Origin: Marivirga harenae
GTDB lineage: Bacteria; Bacteroidota; Bacteroidia; Cytophagales; Cyclobacteriaceae
NCBI RefSeq assembly: GCF_030534335.1
Contig: NZ_CP130565.1
Location: 2,439,501-2,503,500, forward strand
Direction of reading: 5' to 3'
Length of the DNA stretch: 64,000 bases
Shown here: one piece after another, positions 1-8,125 of the stretch
Numbering within the stretch: the stretch's first letter is position 1
Layout: each line of letters starts with the position of its first letter
Notes under the pieces: generated by a model
The model's database searches: none
What the model was told of the DNA's origin: nothing
The model's input: only the letters and a program-made list of their open reading frames with translations
Translations under genes and position numbers: made by a program

Positions 1-90
1 ATCGTTATCAGTGAAACTAGTAATGAGGAGATTTTTGATATTGCTGCAGATGGCCTAGACCTAGCTACCGAAGTAGAAATTAAATTTTGA
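1..90 (+). CDS. C-terminal fragment of an unidentified protein
   Basis: An open frame runs from the first base to a TGA at 88-90 and encodes 29 residues ending in EVEIKF. Its start lies outside the window. The fragment is too short to assign to a family. A strong terminator about 110 bases downstream (201-230) supports it being the end of a real transcription unit. Function unknown. Confidence 0.55.
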   Translation: MVISETSNEEIFDIAADGLDLATEVEIKF

Positions 91-200
91 TAAATTTCAA
101 ATTCTCCAAATAAGAACTGGTGAGGAACACTCGGCTAGTTTAAATAATTCATCCTAAAAATTGTCAACTTATTTTAGGACGAGACAAAAAAATTGGAAAG

Positions 201-230
201 GCCGCTGTTTAAATAATCAGCGGCTTTTTT
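201..230 (+). terminator. Rho-independent terminator
   Basis: Perfect 7-bp stem GCCGCTG (201-207) / CAGCGGC (218-224) with a 10-base AT-rich loop and a run of six T (225-230). It lies downstream of the partial gene ending at 90. Confidence 0.85.
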
Positions 231-260
231 AGATATTATGGTTTTGTGTCTATGAGGGCA

Positions 261-275
261 CAAGCGAGACGCTTG
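261..275. repeat. Dispersed AGCG-N3-CGCT palindrome, copy 1
   Basis: CAAGCG-AGA-CGCTTG is a perfect 6-bp inverted repeat with a 3-base spacer. The bases around it (about 259-282) align with the reverse complement of the palindrome near 51890-51914. The same core recurs at 60944-60968 and 61279-61301. All four copies are intergenic. Confidence 0.6.
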
Positions 276-660
276 CGCCAGCGGAGCCTTGGGAGCCTAA
301 AAGGCCGCTTCCTTTTGCTTTTTTACCTCTTTATCTGCTTAACAGAAAAAAAGCAAAAGCTATGAGGGAAGGATTGTGCGGGTAAGTGTTAGTCGTCATA
401 AAAAAGTGTGCTATTCATTTTGACCTTTAGTACATATTTTTTTGTTTTGTGCCATCAATTTGAGCGTACTACTGAAAATGGTATAAAACTTAAGTTGTTA
501 GTGCTAGCGAAAGCAGCTTATAACCAAAACCCACAAAGTGAATATTATTGACTTGAACTCACCCGGGATGATTTCACTTCTATAAAGTATTCATTTGTGA
601 TTTTTCATGGTATCGGAAAATTGGTATTAATAAATTTTCTAAAACTAATAAAAGATAAAA

Positions 661-1629
661 ATGAAGAATTTAATATTCAACTATACTCTGATTCTGTTAT
701 CAGTTTTTCTAATCGCTTCATGTAACAATGAAGAAAAAGTTTTACCGAAAACTGTAGTAGAGAATACAAAATTTAAAATGTTGAAACTTGAGGACAATAT
801 AGTTTCTTTTGAAACGATGGATGACTTTAGTGAATTTTTACAAAAGGCAAATGAAGAAGAAAAATTCTTAGCTGAATTCAAAGAGCAGTTTACTGGATTT
901 AAATCAAATTATGAGGCTTATGAGGCAATCACGGCTTCGCAAGTTGAAGATATAATTTCAAATCCGGCAGCATATGAATCGTATGCGAAAATTGTTGAGA
1001 ATAATGGTGAAAAGTATTTAGAGCCAATTATAGATGATGCTAACATCAGGACTGTTTTGAATGAAAAAGGGATTTTGAAAATTGCCAATAGGTATTATAA
1101 GTTCACTTATGAAACTGTCTATATATCCAAAGATTTTTCCGATTTGGATGCAGAAAACTCAATGCGAACAGCTAATGTTGAGACCATCGATGTAGTTAGA
1201 GGTAATGGTGATACAATGCGTAGACCAAACGAAGACTGTAGACAGGATTACCAAAAGAAAACATGGCTTAGAACATTGGATTGTAGATTCAGAGGTAGAC
1301 TTTGGACTACAAATATTGGTTCTCTGTATAGTGGGATAGGCGCAAATACAACGCACTATGTAAAAAAAGCAGGTATTTGGTACAGAGACAAAGCGCCAAT
1401 GCTAAGATTAAAATATGATGTTAATTATACTCAGTCTACCCCATATGGAAATATTCCTTTAACTGACTCGTTTGACTCAGGTGAAGAAAATGATGTACGG
1501 AGAATTGACGAAACATTCGAATTTTGTCTTAATGCTAGTTGTGAATTTAGCTTTGATGATGCTACTTCATATCATTCAGGTAGAGGGGATGCAGGAAATA
1601 ACTTTTGGAGTTGTAATTTAAATATATAA
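661..1629 (+). CDS. Unknown lipoprotein upstream of a TonB receptor
   Basis: 322 residues. The N-terminus has a lipoprotein signal: a charged start, a hydrophobic stretch and a lipobox LIAS-C with Cys21. The first half is acidic and helix-forming. The second half is richer in aromatic residues and contains five further Cys (DCRQDY, LDCRF, EFCLNASCEF, FWSCN), which may form disulfides outside the cytoplasm. I do not recognise the family. The stop overlaps the next start by one base (TAATG), so it is very likely co-transcribed and translationally coupled with the TonB receptor and the DUF4249 lipoprotein. A surface accessory role for that receptor is an inference from position only. The second receptor pair (24645-28038) has no such partner gene. 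Confidence 0.8.
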   Translation: MKNLIFNYTLILLSVFLIASCNNEEKVLPKTVVENTKFKMLKLEDNIVSFETMDDFSEFLQKANEEEKFLAEFKEQFTGFKSNYEAYEAITASQVEDIISNPAAYESYAKIVENNGEKYLEPIIDDANIRTVLNEKGILKIANRYYKFTYETVYISKDFSDLDAENSMRTANVETIDVVRGNGDTMRRPNEDCRQDYQKKTWLRTLDCRFRGRLWTTNIGSLYSGIGANTTHYVKKAGIWYRDKAPMLRLKYDVNYTQSTPYGNIPLTDSFDSGEENDVRRIDETFEFCLNASCEFSFDDATSYHSGRGDAGNNFWSCNLNI

Positions 1630-3965
1630 TGGCTAAAGAGTTATATAAATTAGGAGGGGGCAAGCATATCATCTTGCTCCTTCTTTTTATAATGTGTTTT
1701 AGTTTTCTTAAAGCCCAGAATATTCAAATTTCGGGTTATTTAACAGAAGAAGAGTCAAATCAGCCAGTTCAGGCAGCACTCTATTTAAATCACCAAGATG
1801 AAGGACTAACAAGTAATAGTTCGGGTTTCTTCACCTTTCCTTGGCAGGCCCATCAAACCTTAATTTTAGAAATATCTTCTTCAAGTCATGAGAGGAAGGT
1901 TATTAGTTTCAAGCCGAAATCGGATACTCTTATCTATATTAATATGAAAGCCATAACATTGGAAGAGGTAGTGGCTAAAGCCAACAAAACTGAAGTAGCA
2001 AGAAGTTCAGTCAGTATGGATATTGAAAAGCTTCGATCAATACCACCAGTAATGGGGGAAGCTGATATTTTAAAAACGTTTACCCTTTTTCCTGGTATTG
2101 CAGCCGGTAACGAAGGCACCACAGGCTTGTTTGTAAGGGGTGGTACACCGGATCAAAATTTACTATTGTTGGATGAAGCTGTAATTTTTAATCCCTCTCA
2201 CTTGCTGGGTTTTATATCGGTTTTCAATCAAAATGCTATTGAAAGTGCTACGGTTTACAAAGGAAACTTCCCTTCAAAATATGGTGGACGTTTATCTTCC
2301 ATAGTAGATGTTGAAATGAAGGATGGAAGCGAAAGTGAGGAAAGAAAAGGGAGCTTAAGTATTGGCTTGTTGAGTTCCAATATATTTCTTTCAGGGAACA
2401 GAGAGAAATTCAGTTATATGCTAAGTGGCCGGAGCACTTACCTTACTCTCGCTTCTATTCCTAATAAGATAAGATATACCTATAGACAGACCGACAGTAA
2501 GTTTAATTACTGGATGGAAGATGTAAATGCTAAAATTAACTTTGAACCTATTGAAGATCACAAGATGACTTTTTCAGTCTACCAGACAGGTGATTATTTC
2601 ACTACAACAGAACGGGATATTCCCTTAACCAATGAACTTCATATCGATTGGGGAAACCAATTGGTTAGCTTAAAGCATACTGGCTTACTTAAAAATAATT
2701 TCATTATTGAAAATTCTTTTACTTATTCCCGATACAAATATCAGTTAGAAGCGCTGCAATCCAACGAGCAGAATATAGCAGTTGATACTGCTTTTGCTAA
2801 TAGTTCCGCCACTCATAATGTTTCATTAAAGTCTCAATTAAATAAGGAAATTAATCAGAAACTAGCCTTAGATATCGGGCTTCAGCAACAATATTATTTC
2901 TTTAATCCTCGCTTTTATAATAAGACAATAGATAATACTGATTTTGGTGCTCAGTGTCTGTGGAAGACGGGCTTGTTTCTGGATTTAAAATATGATGTTT
3001 CTGATTATTTAATGATTAATGGAGGTTACCGGCACTCTTTTTATCTCTCAGGATCAGATTTTTATACCATTCCTGAGCCTCGAATTTCCATTGATTACCA
3101 ATGGAGCAGTAATTTAAATTTGAACTTAGGGTTCACCAAAATGGCCCAGCCTATTCATTTATTAAACAGCAGTTCTGGTTTACCCAATGACAATTGGGTT
3201 CCGGCAGGTGAAAATATTCGTCCTGCTATTGCTTATCAAATCAATGGCGGGTTTTCAAGAGCTATTCCTTCTTTAAATGGGGAGTTTTCCATGGAGGGAT
3301 ATGCTAAAAGAATGAATGATTTAATTGATTATCCTTATGGATATAGCTTTTATGGAATAGCTGCAGGCCCTTTAGATGAAATTGTAGAAAAAGAAGGGAT
3401 AGGTGAGGCTTATGGTATCGAGACCTATTTTGAAATGCAAAAGGATAATTTTTCTGGATGGTTGTCTTATACTTATTCGTTCAATACCCGCCAATTCGAA
3501 GGAATAAATGAAGGCACCCCATATTTTGCTAATTTTGACAGGAGACATGATTTGAGTTTATCAGTAAATTACAAAGCGAGTCAAAAATGGAACTTTAATG
3601 CGGTGTGGAATTTGCAATCAGGCAGACCCTTTACAGCCCCTAGTGCCATTATTCGAAATCCTGGAGGGCTTGAGCAAGTAGTTTATGGACCAAGAAACAA
3701 TAGCCGTTTACCGGTTTATCATCGTCTTGATTTAGGAGCAGAATATAGTTTTACAAAAAAAGACCGCGACAGGAAATGGTCATTTGGGATAATTAATGCC
3801 TACAATCGAGTGAATCCTTTTTATTATCGGCTTTTTCCAAAAATGGTCGGGACTAATTCAAGTGGGACAGTTGATTACTTTGAAAATCAATACACGGGTC
3901 AGGGCTTTCTTCCATTTTTACCCTATGTTTCTTATCAGTTTAATTTGTTTAAAAACAGAAAATGA
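1629..3965 (+). CDS. TonB-dependent receptor with carboxypeptidase-regulatory-like N-domain
   Basis: 778 residues; outer-membrane TonB-dependent transporter. After a basic start and signal peptide (cleavage near LKAQ, residue 30) comes a carboxypeptidase-D regulatory-like domain (about 30-115). A plug domain follows (about 125-235), with the subgroup motifs PPVMGEADILK, FVRGGTPDQN and KYGGRLSS. The rest is a long beta-barrel rich in aromatic and Asn residues, ending in an amphipathic strand (YVSYQFNLF). Substrate unknown. The start at 1629 overlaps the previous stop by one base and the stop overlaps the DUF4249 gene as ATGA, indicating an operon. It shares the same architecture with the receptor at 24645-27002, including the conserved plug motifs. 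No sigma/anti-sigma pair is adjacent. Confidence 0.92.
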   Translation: MAKELYKLGGGKHIILLLLFIMCFSFLKAQNIQISGYLTEEESNQPVQAALYLNHQDEGLTSNSSGFFTFPWQAHQTLILEISSSSHERKVISFKPKSDTLIYINMKAITLEEVVAKANKTEVARSSVSMDIEKLRSIPPVMGEADILKTFTLFPGIAAGNEGTTGLFVRGGTPDQNLLLLDEAVIFNPSHLLGFISVFNQNAIESATVYKGNFPSKYGGRLSSIVDVEMKDGSESEERKGSLSIGLLSSNIFLSGNREKFSYMLSGRSTYLTLASIPNKIRYTYRQTDSKFNYWMEDVNAKINFEPIEDHKMTFSVYQTGDYFTTTERDIPLTNELHIDWGNQLVSLKHTGLLKNNFIIENSFTYSRYKYQLEALQSNEQNIAVDTAFANSSATHNVSLKSQLNKEINQKLALDIGLQQQYYFFNPRFYNKTIDNTDFGAQCLWKTGLFLDLKYDVSDYLMINGGYRHSFYLSGSDFYTIPEPRISIDYQWSSNLNLNLGFTKMAQPIHLLNSSSGLPNDNWVPAGENIRPAIAYQINGGFSRAIPSLNGEFSMEGYAKRMNDLIDYPYGYSFYGIAAGPLDEIVEKEGIGEAYGIETYFEMQKDNFSGWLSYTYSFNTRQFEGINEGTPYFANFDRRHDLSLSVNYKASQKWNFNAVWNLQSGRPFTAPSAIIRNPGGLEQVVYGPRNNSRLPVYHRLDLGAEYSFTKKDRDRKWSFGIINAYNRVNPFYYRLFPKMVGTNSSGTVDYFENQYTGQGFLPFLPYVSYQFNLFKNRK

Positions 3966-4843
3966 GAATAGGTATTTTTAATGTTTTATTATTTTTCTTC
4001 ATCTTATCATGTGATACTAATGTCGATTTTGAAGGAAAGGAATATCCAACAGAGCCAGTAGTTTATGCTCATTTGAATGCAGATTCGACTGTAGAAGCTC
4101 GAATTAGCTATTCTGCGCCAGTGAGAGGGGAGTTCGCATCTAACCGAGAAATCAATGATGCGAAAGTGGTTTTGATAGAAAATGGAAAAGACAGTATTCG
4201 CTTAAAATTAATTTCGGAAGGGAAATATCAGGCAAGCTATATTCCTGATTTGGAATCACACTATAAGCTATGGGTAAAAACTGATTATGGTAGTATGTTG
4301 TCAAGTACTGTTCAAATACCAGTGAAGCCAAGCGAGCTCTCTTCAAGTTTAGAGCCCTATCAAAAAGGATTTTATAATTATACTGATTTATTAAGGACGA
4401 AATGGGAAGTAGGGAGGCAGAAGCCACAATTTTTGAAGCTGCAAGTAGGTTATGCGGATTCAAAGCAGTTTCAATCTATCCGGATTACTTCTGTAGAGGA
4501 TGCGCTTATTTCTGCATGTGGGGGCTTTGATGCCTCGGACGGAGGAAAGTTATATTTTATTGGAGATGTAAGTATGAATGGCCAAAGGTATGAATGCATT
4601 GAATCTGATTCCTTAGAAATGTCGGTAGCCTTTAATAGAGATTCTGTACCCGAAGGAAATAGGGATTTATTAGTGAAATTTGCAACAACTTCCCCCCAAT
4701 ATCATGAATTTGAAGCGCAATTAATTGACTATAGAGCAATAGATTTGTTTTTTGAAGAGCCTGTCCCTCCCTATACAAATTTTGATAATGGATATGGATA
4801 TTTTGCTGCTTTCAATGAAGTGACTATATCTTTGAATTTATAG
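3962..4843 (+). CDS. DUF4249-type lipoprotein partner of the TonB receptor
   Basis: 293 residues. The lipoprotein signal ends in FILS-C (Cys17). The N-terminal part resembles the DUF4249 family: YPTEPVVYAHLNADSTVEARIS, followed by beta-rich sequence. DUF4249 proteins are commonly encoded directly after TonB-dependent receptors in Bacteroidota; their biochemical role is unknown. ATGA overlap with the receptor gene implies translational coupling. It is shorter than its counterpart at 27004-28038 (344 residues), mainly in the C-terminal half. Probably a lipid-anchored partner of the transporter (inference). Confidence 0.8.
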   Translation: MRIGIFNVLLFFFILSCDTNVDFEGKEYPTEPVVYAHLNADSTVEARISYSAPVRGEFASNREINDAKVVLIENGKDSIRLKLISEGKYQASYIPDLESHYKLWVKTDYGSMLSSTVQIPVKPSELSSSLEPYQKGFYNYTDLLRTKWEVGRQKPQFLKLQVGYADSKQFQSIRITSVEDALISACGGFDASDGGKLYFIGDVSMNGQRYECIESDSLEMSVAFNRDSVPEGNRDLLVKFATTSPQYHEFEAQLIDYRAIDLFFEEPVPPYTNFDNGYGYFAAFNEVTISLNL

Positions 4844-4915
4844 TCCTTCTCTGCTTATGGCTTATATGGAGTGTTAAATAGAGATGAAAAGGTAGAGGAT
4901 ATTTAGTTTTCAAAT

Positions 4916-4946
4916 TAAAAAAGCGCTGCATCCCCATCTAGCGCTT
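4916..4946 (-). terminator. Hairpin with U-tract facing the minus strand
   Basis: Stem AAGCGCT (4921-4927) / AGCGCTT (4940-4946). The A-run at 4916-4922 becomes a U-tract on the minus strand. It can also stop plus-strand transcripts leaving the DUF4249 gene, although the plus-strand tail (TTATATTT) is weaker. No minus-strand gene lies between it and the tRNA terminator. Confidence 0.55.
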
Positions 4947-5173
4947 ATATTTCAACCAAGACCTTATAAAGTCATTGACTTGAAAGAAATTGTTAATAAA
5001 GACAAGTAGTTTCTTAAAAGCTAAAATTATTTCTTGGAAACTACTCAAATATAGAGAGTGCCCAATCTCTATTGGATTTAAACATCCAGAAAAAGTCTAG
5101 ACCTGATCTTGCTTTCACTTGATGTAACGTTACCAGAGCATCACTGATTATTTTTTATTGAATGATAAAAAAC

Positions 5174-5208
5174 AAAAAAGCCCTAAATCGTAAGATTTAA
5201 GGCTTTTT
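5174..5208 (-). terminator. Bidirectional terminator downstream of the tRNA
   Basis: AAAAAAGCC-CTAAATC / GATTTAA-GGCTTTTT forms a long stem flanked by an A-run and a T-run, so it should work on both strands. On the minus strand it lies about 23 bases after the end of the tRNA. Confidence 0.85.
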
Positions 5209-5230
5209 GAGTTCAGATGATTTCTGAAAG

Positions 5231-5304
5231 TGGGCCCACCTGGACTCGAACCAGGGACCACTTGATTATGAGTCAAGTGCTCTAACCAGCTGAGCTATAG
5301 GCCC
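5231..5304 (-). tRNA. tRNA with CAT anticodon (tRNA-Met or lysidine tRNA-Ile2)
   Basis: 74-base cloverleaf read on the minus strand. The acceptor stem is GGGCCTA/TGGGCCC with discriminator A, the D-arm is GCTC..GAGC, the anticodon loop is CTCATAA, and the T-loop is GTTCGAGTC. CCA is not encoded. The anticodon CAT means elongator Met or the Ile2 tRNA modified by TilS. The GGTTAGAGC D-loop and lack of initiator features argue against initiator tRNA. C4-G69 and C5-G68 in the acceptor stem match pairs known to be recognised by E. coli TilS in Ile2, so Ile2 is a serious possibility. Confidence 0.95.
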
Positions 5305-5340
5305 TGAAAATCGACAACCGACTAGCTGTCTGTTTTTCGG

Positions 5341-5376
5341 ATTGCAATGTTACGGAAATGTCCGTAATTGCGCAAT
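5341..5376. repeat. Nested inverted repeat between tRNA and pseudogene
   Basis: Outer arms ATTGC (5341-5345) / GCAAT (5372-5376) enclose a perfect inner stem TTACGGA (5350-5356) / TCCGTAA (5361-5367) with loop AATG. It lies just upstream of the minus-strand tRNA and just downstream of the decayed minus-strand gene. It may be an old terminator of that gene, though it lacks a clear U-tract. Confidence 0.5.
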
Positions 5377-5404
5377 AGAAAATGAATGAATTAATAAATT
5401 ATTT

Positions 5405-6275
5405 TTATTTTTCCTTTCCACGCTTAAACCCATAGACCAACTTGTCTTTTAAATCACTAGGGAACTTATCCATATCATCAAAACCTAATTTTTCGTCTTT
5501 TCCATCTTTTGGGATATAATTGGTTCCGAAAATATAATCCCAAATACTCAATGATATTCCAAAATTGACTCCCGTTTTGGAAGGTATATGCTTGGCATGG
5601 TGCCAAATATGCATCTGTGGATTATTGAAGAGATATTTAAAGGGCCAAGCGGAACGCTAATATTGGAGTGATTAAAGTGACCTATTGCCACAGCAAATAA
5701 ATGTACTAGCAAAAACTCTTGAATACCAAAGTCGATCATGGCAAGTGGATATACTCTATCGTTCTATATACGATGGTTTCCATCCAGTGGAAACGCAAGT
5801 GAGCAGCAAAACCCATTTGTTCAACAGAATGGTGCACTTTATGAAATTCCCATAAAGCGGGCACTCTATGGAGTAATCTGTGGACATTCCAATGAATAAA
5901 ATCTCTTAAGATGAATAGAGTCAGTAATTGTGCCCAAACAGGCCATGTATTGATTTCTATGGCAACAAGATTTTCGATTCCAAATAGGCTTAGAAAATCA
6001 TTAAATAAATGTACGAAGACATTGGATATGGCATAGTAGCCTACCAGAGAGAATAGAAAAAAATTGAAAAACATATAGAACGCATCAAGCCAGAAATCTT
6101 TTCTGATTTTGGGTTGATCCTTTCTCCAGGGCATGATTAATTACAGGGTATAAAAGAATAGCGATATACCTAGTAACCAATATAGATAATTACCCCAATG
6201 TAAATTGAAAACTTCATTGCCCACATAGCGGGCATAGTCTTTAAACGAGTTGATAAATATATCAATGTATTCCAT
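5405..6275 (-). pseudogene. Decayed sterol desaturase / fatty acid hydroxylase family gene
   Basis: Reading from an ATG at 6275 gives MEYIDIFINS..., which would join smoothly to later pieces of a membrane di-iron hydroxylase. Three lesions break it. There is an in-frame TAA at 6141-6143 (codon 45, where Glu fits the context), a one-base loss near 5741 (after EYIHL, before MIDFGIQEF), and a one-base loss in an A-run near 5638 (after GPL, before YLFNNPQMHIWHH). The pieces retain all three histidine clusters expected for the family (HRLLH, HKVHH, HIWHH) and several hydrophobic helices. Repaired, the protein would be about 290 residues, a normal length for the family. The minus-strand fragments at 5405-5614, 5548-5739 and 5736-6134 are parts of this one gene, not separate genes. 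Confidence 0.85.
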
Positions 6276-6364
6276 TTATCTTATTTGGCTTCTACAACGA
6301 AGATAGACTATGAGCTGTTCACAACTCTGTAACCGATATTACATTCAACTACGTCTTCAGAAAT

Positions 6365-6388
6365 AAAAAAGCCTCCAATTGGAGGCCT
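6365..6388 (-). terminator. Terminator after the carboxyltransferase gene
   Basis: Perfect palindrome GCCTCCAATTGGAGGC (6371-6386). The A-run to its left (6365-6370) gives a U-tract on the minus strand, directly after the stop at 6395. Confidence 0.85.
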
Positions 6389-6394
6389 TCAAAT

Positions 6395-7984
6395 TTATAA
6401 TGGAATGTTTCCATGTTTTTTCTTTGGAAGTTTGTCCACTTTGTTTTCCAACATTGAAAAAGCTTTAATTAATTTTTTCCTCGTATTCGAAGGAAGGATC
6501 ACTTCGTCAATATAACCTCTATGAGCTGCTCTATATGGATTGGCAAATTTCTCAGTATACTCTTCTACTTTTTCTGCTAGTTTGGCTTCTTTATCATCTG
6601 CAGCTGCAATTTCTTTACGGAAGATGATTTCAGCGGCACCTTTAGCACCCATTACAGCAATTTCAGCAGTTGGCCATGCATAATTCATATCTGCTCCTAT
6701 GTGTTTGGAATTCATCACATCATAAGCTCCACCATACGCCTTTCTGGTAATTACTGTGACTCTAGGAACAGTGGCTTCACTGAAAGCATACAATAACTTG
6801 GCACCATTCGTGATAATCCCGTTCCATTCCTGATCAGTTCCTGGAAGGAAACCAGGTACATCTTCAAATACTAAGAGTGGAATATTGAAACTATCGCAGA
6901 AGCGTACAAACCGAGCGGCTTTTTTACTAGCATCATTATCTAAAACCCCAGCTAAAGAGGCAGGTTGATTTCCTACGATTCCTATGCTTCTTCCAGCTAA
7001 ATGAGCAAAACCCACCACTATATTTTCAGCATAGTTTTTATGAACTTCAAAAAAACTATTATCATCAACTGTTCCTTCAATCACCTCTCTCATGTCATAT
7101 GGTTGGTTAGGATTGTCGGGAATTATGTCATTTAACGGCGCTCTGGCTTCATCATCCTTAAGATCATAAGGAACTGAAGGTGCTGGGTCTTCACAATTTT
7201 GTGGAACGTAACTAAGTAATTTTTTGATGTTATTGATGCATTCCAATTCATTGGCGCAAGAAAAATGAGTTACACCACTTTTAGTACTATGGGTACTAGC
7301 CCCTCCTAATTCTTCGGAAGTTACGTTTTCTTGGGTTACTGTTTTTACAACATTTGGACCTGTGACGAACATATAGCTGGTATTCTCAACCATCATGATA
7401 AAGTCAGTCATAGCAGGTGAATAAACTGCTCCACCAGCACAAGGTCCCATGATTGCGGAGATTTGCGGAACTACTCCTGAAGCTCTTACATTTCGATAGA
7501 ATATATCGGCATAACCACCTAAAGAAACAACTCCTTCTTGAATTCTAGCTCCACCTGAGTCATTTAAACCAATTACCGGAGCCCCATTTTTCGTAGCCAT
7601 CTCCATTATCTTCACTATTTTTTCTGCATGGGTCTCGGATAGCGAGCCTCCAAAAACGGTGAAATCCTGACTAAAAACGTAAGTTAATCTACCTGAAATA
7701 GTTCCGTATCCTGTTACCACACCATCTCCCGGGTAGTGTTGTTTTTCTAATCCGAAATCCTTGCATCGGTGCATAACGAATTTGCCAATTTCTTCAAAAG
7801 AACCTTCATCCATTAGTAGATCTATTCTTTCTCTGGCTGTCAATTTTCCTTTTTCGTGCTGGGCTTCTATTCTTGCTTCACCACCACCTTTTAAGGCTTG
7901 TTTATTTTTTTCTGCAAGCAGTTCGTTTTTCCCTTTGTTTGTCGGTTTAGTATAAACAGGTTTTTCCATATCGTTTTTTCCCAT
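6395..7984 (-). CDS. pccB: Acyl-CoA carboxylase beta (carboxyltransferase) subunit, propionyl-CoA type
   Basis: 529 residues. Transfers carboxyl from carboxybiotin to an acyl-CoA, most likely propionyl-CoA (methylmalonyl-CoA formation). Both crotonase-like halves are present: the N-half with the oxyanion-forming [12 protein letters not shown] and the conserved [11 protein letters not shown], the C-half with [13 protein letters not shown] and [11 protein letters not shown]. The length is typical of PccB-type subunits. The ATG at 7984 is followed by another in-frame Met at residue 6 that could be the true start. No biotin carboxylase is adjacent; AccB and AccC are encoded 29 kb away and could be shared. 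A -7 box (8011-8018) and a terminator (6365-6388) suggest a single-gene transcript. Substrate specificity is inferred from overall similarity. Confidence 0.92.
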   Translation of the reverse strand: MGKNDMEKPVYTKPTNKGKNELLAEKNKQALKGGGEARIEAQHEKGKLTARERIDLLMDEGSFEEIGKFVMHRCKDFGLEKQHYPGDGVVTGYGTISGRLTYVFSQDFTVFGGSLSETHAEKIVKIMEMATKNGAPVIGLNDSGGARIQEGVVSLGGYADIFYRNVRASGVVPQISAIMGPCAGGAVYSPAMTDFIMMVENTSYMFVTGPNVVKTVTQENVTSEELGGASTHSTKSGVTHFSCANELECINNIKKLLSYVPQNCEDPAPSVPYDLKDDEARAPLNDIIPDNPNQPYDMREVIEGTVDDNSFFEVHKNYAENIVVGFAHLAGRSIGIVGNQPASLAGVLDNDASKKAARFVRFCDSFNIPLLVFEDVPGFLPGTDQEWNGIITNGAKLLYAFSEATVPRVTVITRKAYGGAYDVMNSKHIGADMNYAWPTAEIAVMGAKGAAEIIFRKEIAAADDKEAKLAEKVEEYTEKFANPYRAAHRGYIDEVILPSNTRKKLIKAFSMLENKVDKLPKKKHGNIPL

Positions 7985-8010
7985 AGTAGTATCCTAGAAT
8001 TATAATCTTT

Positions 8011-8018
8011 CAAAGATA
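8011..8018 (-). promoter_or_regulatory. Bacteroidota -7 box for pccB
   Basis: The minus strand reads TATCTTTG, a perfect match to the TAnnTTTG -7 consensus of Bacteroidota primary sigma factor, 26 bases before the pccB start. The -33 element is weak (TTCGTTTT region). Confidence 0.5.
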
Positions 8019-8073
8019 GGATAGGGAAGCTGAAAAACGAATTTTTTGAGGCCAAACTGTAAATTTATGGCAC

Positions 8074-8104
8074 AAAAAAGGCCATCCTATTCAGGATAGC
8101 CTTT
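8074..8104 (-). terminator. Terminator after the PorE-like gene
   Basis: Minus strand: AAAGGCTATCCT / AGGATGGCCTTT hairpin followed by a U-tract (the A-run 8074-8079). It sits about 20 bases past the stop at 8126. Confidence 0.8.
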
Positions 8105-8125
8105 ATTACTTGGTTTTAAGCTTTA

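Larger units (their letters stand above)
91..660. other. 570-base intergenic region with structured elements
   Basis: No convincing coding frame is present. It contains a rho-independent terminator (201-230) and a CAAGCG-N3-CGCTTG palindrome (261-275). It also has a long inverted repeat: a CTTTTGCTTTTTT arm near 312-324 and an AAAAAAAGCAAAAG arm near 346-359, around a loop of about 20 bases. The stretch 250-310 is locally GC-richer than its surroundings. No obvious -7 box was found before the gene at 661. Confidence 0.6.
4844..5230. other. Gap between DUF4249 gene and tRNA
   Basis: About 390 bases without a supportable gene. It holds two hairpins with T/A runs (4916-4946 and 5174-5208). It also has a 9-bp inverted repeat AGTAGTTTC (5005-5013) / GAAACTACT (5037-5045) and the palindrome GTAACGTTAC (5124-5133). 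A small minus-strand transcript ending at the 4916-4946 hairpin is possible, but no promoter is visible. Confidence 0.5.

Noticed and set aside
5124-5133. Palindrome GTAACGTTAC as an operator
   Set aside because: A 10-base palindrome alone in a gap with no promoter nearby is easily explained by chance.
5548-6134. Minus-strand frames at 5736-6134, 5548-5739 and 5405-5614 as three separate small genes
   Set aside because: They join across single-base shifts into one sterol desaturase-like protein with its His clusters in order, so they are pieces of a pseudogene.
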